Translations under genes and position numbers: made by a program
The notes under the pieces: generated by a model
Databases searched by the model: none
Seen by the model: the letters and a program-made list of their open reading frames with translations, nothing else
Told to the model about the DNA's origin: nothing
Shown here: one piece after another, positions 36,665 through 45,077 of the stretch
Numbering within the stretch: position 1 is the stretch's first letter
How the letters are laid out: the number at the start of each line of letters is the position of its first letter
Assembly (NCBI GenBank): GCA_028871795.1
Contig: JAGWMG010000005.1
Span: 62,001-126,000, forward strand
Source: Alphaproteobacteria bacterium
Lineage (GTDB): Bacteria > Pseudomonadota > Alphaproteobacteria > Micropepsales > Micropepsaceae
Direction: 5' to 3'
Length of the DNA: 64,000 bases

Positions 36665-38269
36665 ATGAAATCGCTCGTTAATGCGTTTGTTGATCGTGTC
36701 CCGATGCCTACCGGATGGGGCCGTGGCGACGAGCGCGTCCACGGACATTCCGGCGCAAAGAGGACCGCCTGGTATTCCCGTTTGTCGGGCCTGCGCCAGC
36801 GCTCGTTGCGGGTGAAGGGCCGTATCATTTTTGCGCTGTTCGTGAGCTACAGCATTTTGCTCGGCGGCTTTGTCATGTACCAGAAGGGCGTCCTGCTCAG
36901 GGAGTTCGCCGATCTCCAGGACATCACGAACACTTCCAGTACGCTGGGACAGTTTGACGCCGATGCCGTTCTAGCCGGCAACGTGCCGATCGCCACCGGC
37001 GATCCTCAATATACCGGCACGGAAGTTTCCGAGGCGCGGGCGCGCCTGCGTGCGATGTGGAACCAATACGCCAGCCTCACGGCGGGCGTGCCGGAAGTTC
37101 CGCTGGCCCTCGGCAGGTTGGATGCCGCCCTGCGGAAACTTGCCGCGCAGCCGTCGGAATCCGCTTTGACGGAATTGCGCACGCAGCTGATCAGCGAACA
37201 TGCCAGCCTGACCAGCCTCGGCGACAGGCTGCGCAGCCGCCGCGACGCCATGGCGGAGGAATACCGTCAACGCAGCAATTCGGTGGCGGCGATCGCGCTG
37301 CTGCTCGGGGCCGGTGGCCTCGTGACCTTCGGCATCATCCTCATCGTGTTTTTCACGCGCCTCACGAACGACGTCCTGATCCTGAAGGACTACGCGAAAG
37401 TCATTGCCAGACGCGATCGGCATGAGGTGATCCGCACCTCCCGGCGCGACGAAGTCGGCGAACTCATGGATGCCATCAACCGCATGTCGCGGGAGCTGGA
37501 CGAGCGGGACAAGCAGCTGGAAATCGAGCACCGAAAATATTTCTACCGCGAGAAGATGGCGGCCATCGGCGATCTCGCGACCGGCATCGCGCACGAGATC
37601 GGCAATCCAATATCCGCCATCGCCGGCGTGGCGACTTCGATGCAGGAAGTTCAAACTGCCGGCGGCTGTCCGAAACCGGATTGCGGCTGCCAGCCGGCCT
37701 TGATTCTGGCGCAAACGGCGCGCTTGGCGGCGATCGCGCGGGAGATTGCCGACTTTGCCATGCCGGTACCCGCCGAGCGTCAACTCCTGAACGTGAACGA
37801 CGTGATTCAAAGCACATGCGTATTCCTGCGCTATGACCGGCGCTTCCGGGGCATCAACCTGGAAACGAACCTGAACAGGGGGATTCCCGCGGTCAGCGTC
37901 GTTCACGACCGGCTGGTTCAAGTCATCATGAATCTGCTGATCAACGCGGTGGACGCGCTGGACGGCCTGCAGGACCGCGTTCCCAAAGTCAGCATCACGA
38001 CATCGCTGGTTGAAAACCAAGTCTGCATCGCCGTGGCGGACAACGGTTGCGGCATGGACGACAAGACGCTTCGCCACGCCTTCGAAGCCTTCTTCACGAC
38101 CAAGCGGCCCGGCAGAGGGACAGGCCTCGGACTTTCCCTTTGCTACTCGATCCTTGAGGAACATGGTGGTAGGATTGATCTGGATTCAATCCCCAACCAG
38201 GGGACCTGCGTTAGAGTCATGCTTCCCCTTGGCTCGCAGAGCGGTGAGCAGATGCAACGCCAGACATGA
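36665..38269 (+). CDS. NtrB-like sensor histidine kinase with a cysteine cluster in the DHp domain
   Basis: 534 aa. TM1 ~residues 54-74 ([20 protein letters not shown]), a ~130-residue periplasmic helical domain, TM2 ([20 protein letters not shown]), HAMP, DHp with His310 ([14 protein letters not shown]), ATPase domain with [20 protein letters not shown] and GTGLGLSLC. Between the two DHp helices lies [12 protein letters not shown] with Cys335, Cys340 and Cys342 (CX4CXC), which could bind metal or a cluster or respond to redox; this is inference. Pairs with the sigma-54 activator directly downstream (ATGA overlap at 38266). Confidence 0.92.
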   Translation: MKSLVNAFVDRVPMPTGWGRGDERVHGHSGAKRTAWYSRLSGLRQRSLRVKGRIIFALFVSYSILLGGFVMYQKGVLLREFADLQDITNTSSTLGQFDADAVLAGNVPIATGDPQYTGTEVSEARARLRAMWNQYASLTAGVPEVPLALGRLDAALRKLAAQPSESALTELRTQLISEHASLTSLGDRLRSRRDAMAEEYRQRSNSVAAIALLLGAGGLVTFGIILIVFFTRLTNDVLILKDYAKVIARRDRHEVIRTSRRDEVGELMDAINRMSRELDERDKQLEIEHRKYFYREKMAAIGDLATGIAHEIGNPISAIAGVATSMQEVQTAGGCPKPDCGCQPALILAQTARLAAIAREIADFAMPVPAERQLLNVNDVIQSTCVFLRYDRRFRGINLETNLNRGIPAVSVVHDRLVQVIMNLLINAVDALDGLQDRVPKVSITTSLVENQVCIAVADNGCGMDDKTLRHAFEAFFTTKRPGRGTGLGLSLCYSILEEHGGRIDLDSIPNQGTCVRVMLPLGSQSGEQMQRQT

Positions 38270-39639
38270 CAACGCAAGTCCTGGTAGTCGACGACGAACT
38301 CGCGATCCGGCAGATCCTCGCCGCCAACCTCAAGAAGGCGGGTTATGCGGTCGAGCAAGCCGCTTGTGCCCAGGAGGCGCTGGCCCGGCTGGCCACCGGC
38401 GAGGTGGATGTCGCGTTCTGCGACATCTGCTTGCCGGACATCAGCGGGATCGACGTCCTCGGGCGCGCGCGCGCCTTGGGCATCGATACGAAGTTCATAA
38501 TGATCACCGCGTTTGCCTCGATGGACAGCGCCATCGAGGCCATGCGGGCCGGGGCGGCCGACTATATTATCAAGCCGCTGTGCAACGAAGAGGTCCTGCA
38601 TCGGGTCAGGCAGATCTGCGAACTGAAGAGCATGCGCGACGAGAACCAGATGCTGCGCAAGCTGGTGACCAGCGAGGCGGACGGCAAATACCACTTTACC
38701 AGCCCTGCCATGCAGGAGGTCGAGCACCTGGTGAACAAAGTCGCTCCGACCGACAGCACGGTTCTAATCACCGGGGAAAGCGGTGTCGGCAAGAACGTCG
38801 TGGCGCGTCGCATTCACCAGCAAAGCCGGCGGTCCGAGGCCTTGTTTCTTCCCGTCAATTGCGGCGCGATTCCGGACACGCTGGTTGAAAGCGAGTTGTT
38901 CGGGCACACCAAGGGCGCCTTCACCAGCGCCGACAAGGCCCGCAAGGGGCTGTTCCTGCAGGCCGAGGGCGGCAGCATATTGCTGGACGAAATCGGCGAT
39001 TTTCCGTTGCCGGTCCAGAGCAAGCTGTTGCAGGTGCTCGAAGAGAAGCAGCTCAGGGCCGTGGGCAGCGAGCGGCTGCAGAACATCGACGTCAGGATCA
39101 TTGCGGCCACCAATCGCAGCCTGAGCGAAATGGTAGCGGCTAAAGCGTTCAGGGAGGATCTCTACTTCCGGCTCAACATGTTTCACATTCACGTCCCGCC
39201 GTTGCGGGAAATGCGTCAGGACATCCCCGGACTGGTCCGCTTTGTGCTGGAGCATTGCGCGGAACGGTCCGCTGTGGCGCGCAAAGTCGCCGTCGACCCG
39301 CTCGCGGAAGAACTCCTGGTGTCGTACGATTGGCCGGGCAACGTAAGAGAACTGAAAAACGTCGTGGAATGCGCATTCATATTGGCCGAGGGAGACAGCA
39401 TCACCATCGCCGATCTGCCCAACGAAATCGGCAAAGTGCAGCAGACTGCGAACGGAACCGGCCAGGGCGACCAAGTGATCGGCGACCTGCGCCATCTGGT
39501 CTGCAAATTCGAGGCGAGCCTGCTGACGCAGGCGATTCAGGATGCGGGCGGGGACCGGCGCGTTGCCGCCCAAAAGCTGGGGGTGGGCGTATCGACCCTG
39601 TATCGGAAACTTGAAGAATACAAACGGATGGCCTTGTGA
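38266..39639 (+). CDS. NtrC-family sigma-54-dependent response regulator
   Basis: 457 aa. Receiver with phospho-acceptor Asp53 (AFCDICLPD) and Lys in DYIIKPL; AAA+ domain with Walker A GESGVGK (170-176), the sigma-54-contact loop GAFTSA (217-222) in place of the usual GAFTGA, and Walker B GGSILLDEIGD; C-terminal Fis-type helix-turn-helix (RRVAAQKLGVGVSTLYRKLE). Expected to bind the conserved upstream block of the two elements at 32806 and 40655 and switch on both cytochrome units. Located between its presumed targets. Confidence 0.95.
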   Translation: MTTQVLVVDDELAIRQILAANLKKAGYAVEQAACAQEALARLATGEVDVAFCDICLPDISGIDVLGRARALGIDTKFIMITAFASMDSAIEAMRAGAADYIIKPLCNEEVLHRVRQICELKSMRDENQMLRKLVTSEADGKYHFTSPAMQEVEHLVNKVAPTDSTVLITGESGVGKNVVARRIHQQSRRSEALFLPVNCGAIPDTLVESELFGHTKGAFTSADKARKGLFLQAEGGSILLDEIGDFPLPVQSKLLQVLEEKQLRAVGSERLQNIDVRIIAATNRSLSEMVAAKAFREDLYFRLNMFHIHVPPLREMRQDIPGLVRFVLEHCAERSAVARKVAVDPLAEELLVSYDWPGNVRELKNVVECAFILAEGDSITIADLPNEIGKVQQTANGTGQGDQVIGDLRHLVCKFEASLLTQAIQDAGGDRRVAAQKLGVGVSTLYRKLEEYKRMAL

Positions 39640-39670
39640 TTCCGCGGCGTTCGGCGCGGGAAACTGGCTC

Positions 39671-40081
39671 TCAGTTGTCCTTGGCCCCTTCCTTGATCCA
39701 CTGACTGATCACGCCGAGTTCCTCTTGCGAGAGCGGCGGACCGAGCGGAGGCATTCGCAGTGCGCTCTTGTCGCTCGAATGCCAATCGTCTTTCAGGACT
39801 CTCATCAACGGGCTGCGGTCGGGGTGGTATGGGATGACCGCGACACCACCGGCAGAGCCGCTCCTGAGGCTTTGGTAGCTGCGCAGGTCGAAGCTCACCG
39901 AAATGTAGCCGACGCCTCCCGGGCTGTGACACATGGAGCAGTGCTCCTGGAAGATCGGAAGAACCTGCTTCTGGAAGCTCGTCGTCTGCTCGGGCGTCGC
40001 TGCCCGTGAAGGAAGTGCAACCACCATCCCGGCGGCGGCCGCCATGGCCGCCATCGGCGCCATCCTCAAGAAGAATGCCAT
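39671..40081 (-). CDS. Mono-heme c-type cytochrome, paralogue of the one at 35885
   Basis: 136 aa. Signal peptide (MAAMAAAAGMVVALPSRA, cleavage near SRA-AT). Heme motif CSMCH (48-52), then FDLRSYQSLRSGSAGGVAVI and MPPLGPPLSQEELGVISQWI ending EGAKDN. It matches the 35885 protein in layout (QVLPIFQEHC / EVHPVLEARC, YQSL / YQSV, WIKEGAKDN / WIDQGAKDN). Periplasmic electron carrier. Second gene of the minus-strand unit, 18 nt after the class I cytochrome gene. Confidence 0.87.
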   Translation of the reverse strand: MAFFLRMAPMAAMAAAAGMVVALPSRAATPEQTTSFQKQVLPIFQEHCSMCHSPGGVGYISVSFDLRSYQSLRSGSAGGVAVIPYHPDRSPLMRVLKDDWHSSDKSALRMPPLGPPLSQEELGVISQWIKEGAKDN

Positions 40082-40099
40082 GGTTTCGGCCCTCCTCTT

Positions 40100-40510
40100 C
40101 TACTTCTTCGTGTTCAGATAGGCGATCAGGTCATCGGTTTGCTGACCGTCCAAAGAGCCGACGAGCGCCATGCTGGTGCCCGGGACCATCTTCTGCGGGC
40201 CGCCAACCCATTCCTTCAGCTTGGCGTCGGTCCAAATGATTCCGGAGTCCTTGAGCGCCGCCGAGTAGGCGAAGCCCGGTGCCGTCCCCGCCTTTCGACC
40301 CACGATGCCAAATAGGTTGGGGCCGATCTTGTTTCCTTCATCCTTGTTTATCGTGTGGCACAGGGTGCAGCGCTGGAAGACGTCGGCGCCTTTGACGGGG
40401 TCGCCGGCGGTCGGCGAGCCCTGACCGGCGACAGCCGCCGGAACCAATGCGAGGGCGCAGGCCAACAGGGCGCAACGCAGGCCGGAAATCATCATCGGAG
40501 AACGAGCCAT
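40100..40510 (-). CDS. Class I c-type cytochrome (cytochrome c2/c550-like)
   Basis: 136 aa. Signal peptide (LRCALLACALALVPAAVAGQ). Heme motif CTLCH (48-52) in ADVFQRCTLCHTINKDEGNK, GPNLFGIVGRKAGTAPGFAY, and the axial Met in MVPGTSMALVG; ends DDLIAYLNTK. Typical small soluble electron carrier of alphaproteobacteria. First gene behind the second sigma-54 element, about 45 nt from the expected transcription start. Confidence 0.93.
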   Translation of the reverse strand: MARSPMMISGLRCALLACALALVPAAVAGQGSPTAGDPVKGADVFQRCTLCHTINKDEGNKIGPNLFGIVGRKAGTAPGFAYSAALKDSGIIWTDAKLKEWVGGPQKMVPGTSMALVGSLDGQQTDDLIAYLNTKK

Positions 40511-40562
40511 GTGAAAATCCTCAATATGTTGTCGTCGGGGGCGCTACGGCCGCGCTCAACGC

Positions 40563-40655
40563 GGCAGCAACTTGCATGCCAAGTCGCGTCGCACCTTTGT
40601 TTTCAAGGAATTGCTCGTTGCGCAGAGCGTCCAATTCTCAAATTCGATAATCGCA
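40563..40655 (-). repeat. Copy B of the ~94-bp regulatory element
   Basis: Reverse-complement counterpart of 32806-32899, with the same order: upstream palindromic block (40628-40655), central block and promoter block. Sequence outside these limits shows no similarity, so conservation is confined to the regulatory part. Confidence 0.85.
40566..40581 (-). promoter_or_regulatory. Sigma-54 promoter for the cytochrome c pair
   Basis: On the minus strand it reads TGGCATGCAAGTTGCT, identical to the site at 32881-32896. It points to the class I cytochrome gene starting at 40510, with expected transcription start near 40555. Confidence 0.85.
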
Positions 40656-40752
40656 GGCGTGCCTGCCGGCCGGTGAGCGTGTCGATACCACTGGTTAGCT
40701 TGGACGGCGCGGCGCTGGTAGATTGGGGCGGTTCCAGATTCGCAAGGACAAA

Positions 40753-41898
40753 ATGCTCTCTCCCGCCTCGATTTCCGATTATCGCGAATTGGCAAGGCGG
40801 CGCTTGCCGCGGCTGATGTTCGACTATGTCGATGGGGGCGCCTTCGAGGAAACGACGCTGCGGGCAAATCGCGCGGATTTGCAGCGGATGACGTTGAAAC
40901 AAAAGGTATTGCGGGACGTCTCGGCGCTGGACACCTCGATAACCCTGTTCGGTCGGAACTTGTCGCTGCCGGTGATTTTGGCGCCGATCGGGTTCGCGGG
41001 CATGATGGGGCGCCGCGCCGAGGTACAAGCCGTGCGTGCGGCCGAAAAGGCCGGTGTTCCGTTCACGCTGTCGACCGTCGGCATTTGCTCCATCGAGGAA
41101 GTGCGCCGGACAGCGAGCGAACCGTTCTGGTTCCAACTCTATATGATGAAGGACCGCGGCGTCGTGGGCGAAATCCTGGCGCGCGCGGCGGCAGCGAATT
41201 GCGGCGCGCTGGTGTTCACGGTCGATTTGCCCGTTCTCGGCACGCGCTATCGCGACATCCGCAACGGCATGGGCGTGCGACTGTCGGCCCTCTCCAAACT
41301 CAAACTCGCCTGGGACTTTGCGGCCCATCCGATGTGGGCGTACGACGTCGGCGTGAGGGGCCGGCCGCATATGCTCGGAACCCTGGGCGATGTCTTAAAG
41401 GACGCGAATTCGCTCGGCGCTTTGCTCGCGTGGACGACGACCGCGCTTGATCCGAGCGTGACATGGAAAGACCTCGAATGGATTCGCGGCCAATGGAAAG
41501 GTCCCCTCATCCTGAAAGGCGTGCTTGACGCCGACGATGCGCGCGAAGCCGTGAAGACGGGTGCGGACGCGATTGTGGTCTCGAATCACGGCGGGCGGCA
41601 GCTCGACGCCGCCACATCGACGATTTCTCTTCTGCCCAAGATCGCCGAAGCGGTCGCCAGCGAGACGATCATCCTGATGGACGGCGGAATCCGCTCGGGC
41701 CAGGATTTGACCCGCGCACTTGCCCTAGGGGCAAGAGCCTGCATGATCGGGCGCGCCTGGGTGTATGGTGTCGCCGCCCAAGGCGAAGCCGGGATCGCGG
41801 CCGTGATCGAGACGATCCGGCGCGAATTGCGGACAACCATGGCGCTCATCGGAAAGACCCGCGTCGGCGACATCGACGCTTCGGTCCTGCAAGGTTAG
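40753..41898 (+). CDS. lldD: FMN-dependent alpha-hydroxy acid dehydrogenase (L-lactate dehydrogenase type)
   Basis: 381 aa. TIM-barrel FMN family: MLSPASISDYRELARRRLPR at the N-terminus, YVDGGAFEETTLRANR, LPVILAPIGFAGMM, and the catalytic His279 in VSNHGGRQLDAATS followed by LMDGGIRSGQDLTRALALGA. Oxidises L-lactate (or a related 2-hydroxy acid) and passes electrons to quinone or cytochrome c. ATG 40753 is canonical; AAGGA lies 6 nt upstream. Other substrates such as mandelate are possible, so lldD is a best guess. Confidence 0.85.
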   Translation: MLSPASISDYRELARRRLPRLMFDYVDGGAFEETTLRANRADLQRMTLKQKVLRDVSALDTSITLFGRNLSLPVILAPIGFAGMMGRRAEVQAVRAAEKAGVPFTLSTVGICSIEEVRRTASEPFWFQLYMMKDRGVVGEILARAAAANCGALVFTVDLPVLGTRYRDIRNGMGVRLSALSKLKLAWDFAAHPMWAYDVGVRGRPHMLGTLGDVLKDANSLGALLAWTTTALDPSVTWKDLEWIRGQWKGPLILKGVLDADDAREAVKTGADAIVVSNHGGRQLDAATSTISLLPKIAEAVASETIILMDGGIRSGQDLTRALALGARACMIGRAWVYGVAAQGEAGIAAVIETIRRELRTTMALIGKTRVGDIDASVLQG

Positions 41899-42104
41899 CG
41901 GACCGCCAACCCGCGTCGCGCTGTTGAGCATTGTTTCCGCGCGAATTATCACGGCTCGCCGGGCACCGCGGGACCTATGCAGGCGGAATGCCGGGACTTA
42001 GTCTGGTATAGAATGCAGGCCGAGGCGCGCCCTAATAACATTCCATGGATTTCCGAATGAACCGATCAGCGGACGGGCGAAGCTAACTTGCCGGGAGGAA
42101 TGCA

Positions 42105-43649
42105 ATGAATGGCGCGGAGAGCCTTGTGCGCACTCTGGTGAACTGCGGCGTCGAAGTTTGTTTTGCGAATCCCGGCACAACGGAAATGCATTTCGTTGCC
42201 GCGCTCGATCGCGTCGAAGGAATGCGCGCGATCCTCGGCCTGTTTGAAGGGGTCGTGACCGGCGCCGCCGATGGTTACGGCCGGATGGCGGGAAAGCCCG
42301 CCGCGACGCTCTTGCATCTTGGTCCCGGGCTCGCCAACGGCCTTGCCAACCTGCACAACGCGCGCCGCGCCGCGACGCCCATCGTGAACATTGTCGGCGA
42401 TCATGCGAGCTTTCACGCGCAGTACGATGCGCCGCTGGCAACGGACATTGCGGGTTTTGCGCGGCCCGTTTCGGGTTGGGTGCACGCCAGCACGAGTTCC
42501 AAATCCGTGGCTGCGGACGGCGCGCGCGCCGTTCGGGCGGCAAGGCAGGCGCCGGGCAATGTCGCGACTTTGATTCTTCCCGCCGATGCCGCCTGGCAAG
42601 AGGCGGACGGCCCGGCCGTGCCGCTGCCCCATCTCGGACCCGCGCCGGTATCTTCAGCCACGGTCGACGGTGTGGCAAGACGGCTGCGCGACGCGAAGAA
42701 GAGCGCCATCCTGATACGCGGCGGAGCCCTGCAAGCCCGCGGCCTCGACGCCGCCGGACGCATCGCCGCGAAATCCGGCGCGCGGTTGATGTGCGATACG
42801 TTCGCTCCGCGAATCGCGCGCGGCGCCGGGCTCGTCACCGTCGAACGCCTTCCGTACTTTGCCGAACAGATCGTCGAACTCCTGAAGGACCTCGAACTGC
42901 TCGTTCTGGTCGGCGCCAGACCGCCGGTGTCCTTTTTCGCCTACCCGGGGAAGCCAAGCTGGTGTATGCCGGAAAGCTGCGGGATTCATTACCTCGCACA
43001 GGCGCACGAAGACGGCGTCGGTGCGCTGGAGGCGCTGGCGGACGCGGTCGATGCGCCGAAAGAGCCGTCGGGGCGCGCCGAATTCAAAAGGCCGGAGCTG
43101 CCGACGGGAAGGCTCGACGCCCACACCGCCGGACAGATCATCGGGCATTTCCTGCCCGAGAACGCGGTCATCGCCGACGAAGCGGCGACATCGATGCTGG
43201 GCGCCGCGATGTTCACGGCCAACGCCCGTCCGCACGATCATCTGGCGTTGACGGGAGGCTCGATCGGCCAAGGGCTGCCGGTGGCGACCGGCGCGGCGGT
43301 TGCCTGCCCGGACCGCAAGGTGGTCTGCCTGCACGGCGACGGCGGCGCGATGTATACGTTGCAGTCGCTGTGGACGCAGGCGCGCGAGAAACTCGATGTC
43401 ACGACGATCATCTTCGCAAATCATTCCTACGCCATCCTGAATTTCGAATTGATGCGCATGGGCGCCGAGAATCCGGGCCCCAAGGCGCTGTCGATGTTCG
43501 ATCTGAGAAACCCGGAAATCGCCTGGACGGATCTCGCCCGCGGCATGGGCGTCGAGGCCGTGCGCGTGGAAACGACCGAGGACTTTGCCAGACATTTTGC
43601 CGGCGCCATGCGGTCCCGTGGTCCCCGGTTGATCGAAGTAGCGCTTTAG
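42105..43649 (+). CDS. Thiamine-diphosphate enzyme, acetolactate synthase large-subunit-like
   Basis: 514 aa. Pyrimidine domain (MNGAESLVRTLVNCGVEVCF, then GVVTGAADGYGRMAGKPAAT with the activating Glu just before in LGLFEG), central domain, and PP domain with the ThDP/Mg motif from GDGGAMYTLQSLWTQ to NHSYAILN. Shorter than true IlvB and without a small-subunit gene. It belongs to the branch that also includes benzoylformate decarboxylase-like proteins; the reaction is not fixed. Between a lactate-type dehydrogenase and a GlcD-like oxidase, it may handle a 2-oxo acid they produce (inference). GGGAGG precedes ATG 42105. Confidence 0.85.
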   Translation: MNGAESLVRTLVNCGVEVCFANPGTTEMHFVAALDRVEGMRAILGLFEGVVTGAADGYGRMAGKPAATLLHLGPGLANGLANLHNARRAATPIVNIVGDHASFHAQYDAPLATDIAGFARPVSGWVHASTSSKSVAADGARAVRAARQAPGNVATLILPADAAWQEADGPAVPLPHLGPAPVSSATVDGVARRLRDAKKSAILIRGGALQARGLDAAGRIAAKSGARLMCDTFAPRIARGAGLVTVERLPYFAEQIVELLKDLELLVLVGARPPVSFFAYPGKPSWCMPESCGIHYLAQAHEDGVGALEALADAVDAPKEPSGRAEFKRPELPTGRLDAHTAGQIIGHFLPENAVIADEAATSMLGAAMFTANARPHDHLALTGGSIGQGLPVATGAAVACPDRKVVCLHGDGGAMYTLQSLWTQAREKLDVTTIIFANHSYAILNFELMRMGAENPGPKALSMFDLRNPEIAWTDLARGMGVEAVRVETTEDFARHFAGAMRSRGPRLIEVAL

Positions 43650-43687
43650 GTGACACACTTTAATATCTTCTGCGGTGGTAATTCGTG

Positions 43688-45058
43688 ATGAACGATCTCG
43701 TCGAATCCTTGAAAGCGCTGCTCGGCGGCGGCGCGGTTCTCGAAGGCGCCGAAATCGCACCGGCGGCATTCGGCTGGGGCCGTCTCGGCACGCCGCTGGC
43801 GGTGGTGCGGCCGGGTTCCACCTCTGAAGTCTCCGCCGTGCTTCGGCTGTGCCACGAAGCCCGGCAGGCGGTGGTTCCCTGGGGCGGGCGCACGGGGCTT
43901 GTGGAAGGTACCTTCGCCGACGGCGCGATCGCGCTTTCGCTGGAACGCATGAATGGTATCGTGGAAATAAATCCCGAAGACGCGACGATGACGGTCGAGG
44001 CGGGATGCGTGCTGCAGCACGCATGCGAAACGGCGGACAACAGCGAATTGTTTTTTCCGCTCGATCTGGGGGCCCGGGGTTCCGCGACCATCGGAGGAAA
44101 TATAGCCACCAACGCCGGCGGCAACCGCGTGATCCGCTACGGAATGATGCGCGAGCTTGTGCTGGGACTTGAAGCCGTGCTGGCGGACGGAACGGTGGTG
44201 TCGTCGCTTAATCGTCTCATCAAGAACAATGCAGGCTACGACCTGAAACAGGTTTTCATCGGCTCCGAAGGAACGCTTGGAATCGTCACGCAGGCGGTGT
44301 TGCGGCTGCGGCCGAAGCCCGCCAGCCAGAACGTGGCGCTTCTGGCGGTGGACTGCTTCGACCGATTGCCTCGCATTCTGCGGAACGCCGAAAAAGGGCT
44401 TAGCGGCACGCTGTCCGCGTTCGAAGTGATGTGGGAGGATTTCTACCGACTGGTCACCACGCCGCCGGCGCAAGGTCTTCCGCCTCTCCCGCACGGACAT
44501 CCCTATTACGTGCTGGTGGAAGCGCTGGGCGGAGACCAAGCCGATGACAGCGCGCGATTCGAGCGCGTGCTCGCGGCCCAGCTTGAGACCGGCCAAGTCG
44601 CGGATGCGGTCATCGCGAAGTCGAAAGCCGAATGCGGCCGCTTGTGGAGCTTGCGCGACGACGTTGTGCAGGTCGTGCGCAACGCACCTGTATTCGCTTT
44701 CGACGTGAGCCTCAGGATCGGTGAAATGGAAGGCTTCGTCGGCGAAGTGCGCGAAGCCTTGATGCGGCGCTCGCCGGTGGCGACGCTCATGGTCTTCGGC
44801 CATCTGGGCGACGGCAATCTCCATTTGATTCCGGGCGTCGGCAGCGGCGACGGCGAGGCGCGCAAGGCCGTCGAGAACATCATCTACGGCGCCTTGAAAA
44901 AACGCCGCGGCTCGATCTCCGCGGAACACGGCATCGGATTGGAGAAGCGCGAATATCTATCCAACTCGCGCAACCCCGAAGAGATCGCATTGATGCGCAC
45001 GCTCAAGCAGGCGCTCGATCCCCGCAACATTCTCAACCCCGGCAAGATTTTTGCGTAG
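43688..45058 (+). CDS. FAD-binding 2-hydroxy acid dehydrogenase (GlcD/D-lactate dehydrogenase-like)
   Basis: 456 aa. VAO-type FAD domain: VVPWGGRTGLVEG, LDLGARGSATIGGNIATNAG, RYGMMRELVLGLEAVLADGT and FIGSEGTLGIVTQAVLRL; C-terminal substrate/metal region FGHLGDGNLHLIPG and AEHGIGLEKREYL. Such enzymes oxidise D-lactate, glycolate or D-2-hydroxyglutarate with quinone or cytochrome acceptors. GTG 43685 and ATG 43688 are adjacent starts; ATG is preferred. 38 nt after the ThDP enzyme gene, same operon likely. Confidence 0.88.
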   Translation: MNDLVESLKALLGGGAVLEGAEIAPAAFGWGRLGTPLAVVRPGSTSEVSAVLRLCHEARQAVVPWGGRTGLVEGTFADGAIALSLERMNGIVEINPEDATMTVEAGCVLQHACETADNSELFFPLDLGARGSATIGGNIATNAGGNRVIRYGMMRELVLGLEAVLADGTVVSSLNRLIKNNAGYDLKQVFIGSEGTLGIVTQAVLRLRPKPASQNVALLAVDCFDRLPRILRNAEKGLSGTLSAFEVMWEDFYRLVTTPPAQGLPPLPHGHPYYVLVEALGGDQADDSARFERVLAAQLETGQVADAVIAKSKAECGRLWSLRDDVVQVVRNAPVFAFDVSLRIGEMEGFVGEVREALMRRSPVATLMVFGHLGDGNLHLIPGVGSGDGEARKAVENIIYGALKKRRGSISAEHGIGLEKREYLSNSRNPEEIALMRTLKQALDPRNILNPGKIFA

Positions 45059-45077
45059 CGGCCCCGCTCCGGGCAGC

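Noticed and set aside
32806..40655. Inverted repeats as ends of a transposon
   Set aside because: No transposase or target-site duplication is visible, and the repeat is fully explained as regulatory DNA ending in a sigma-54 promoter oriented into genes.
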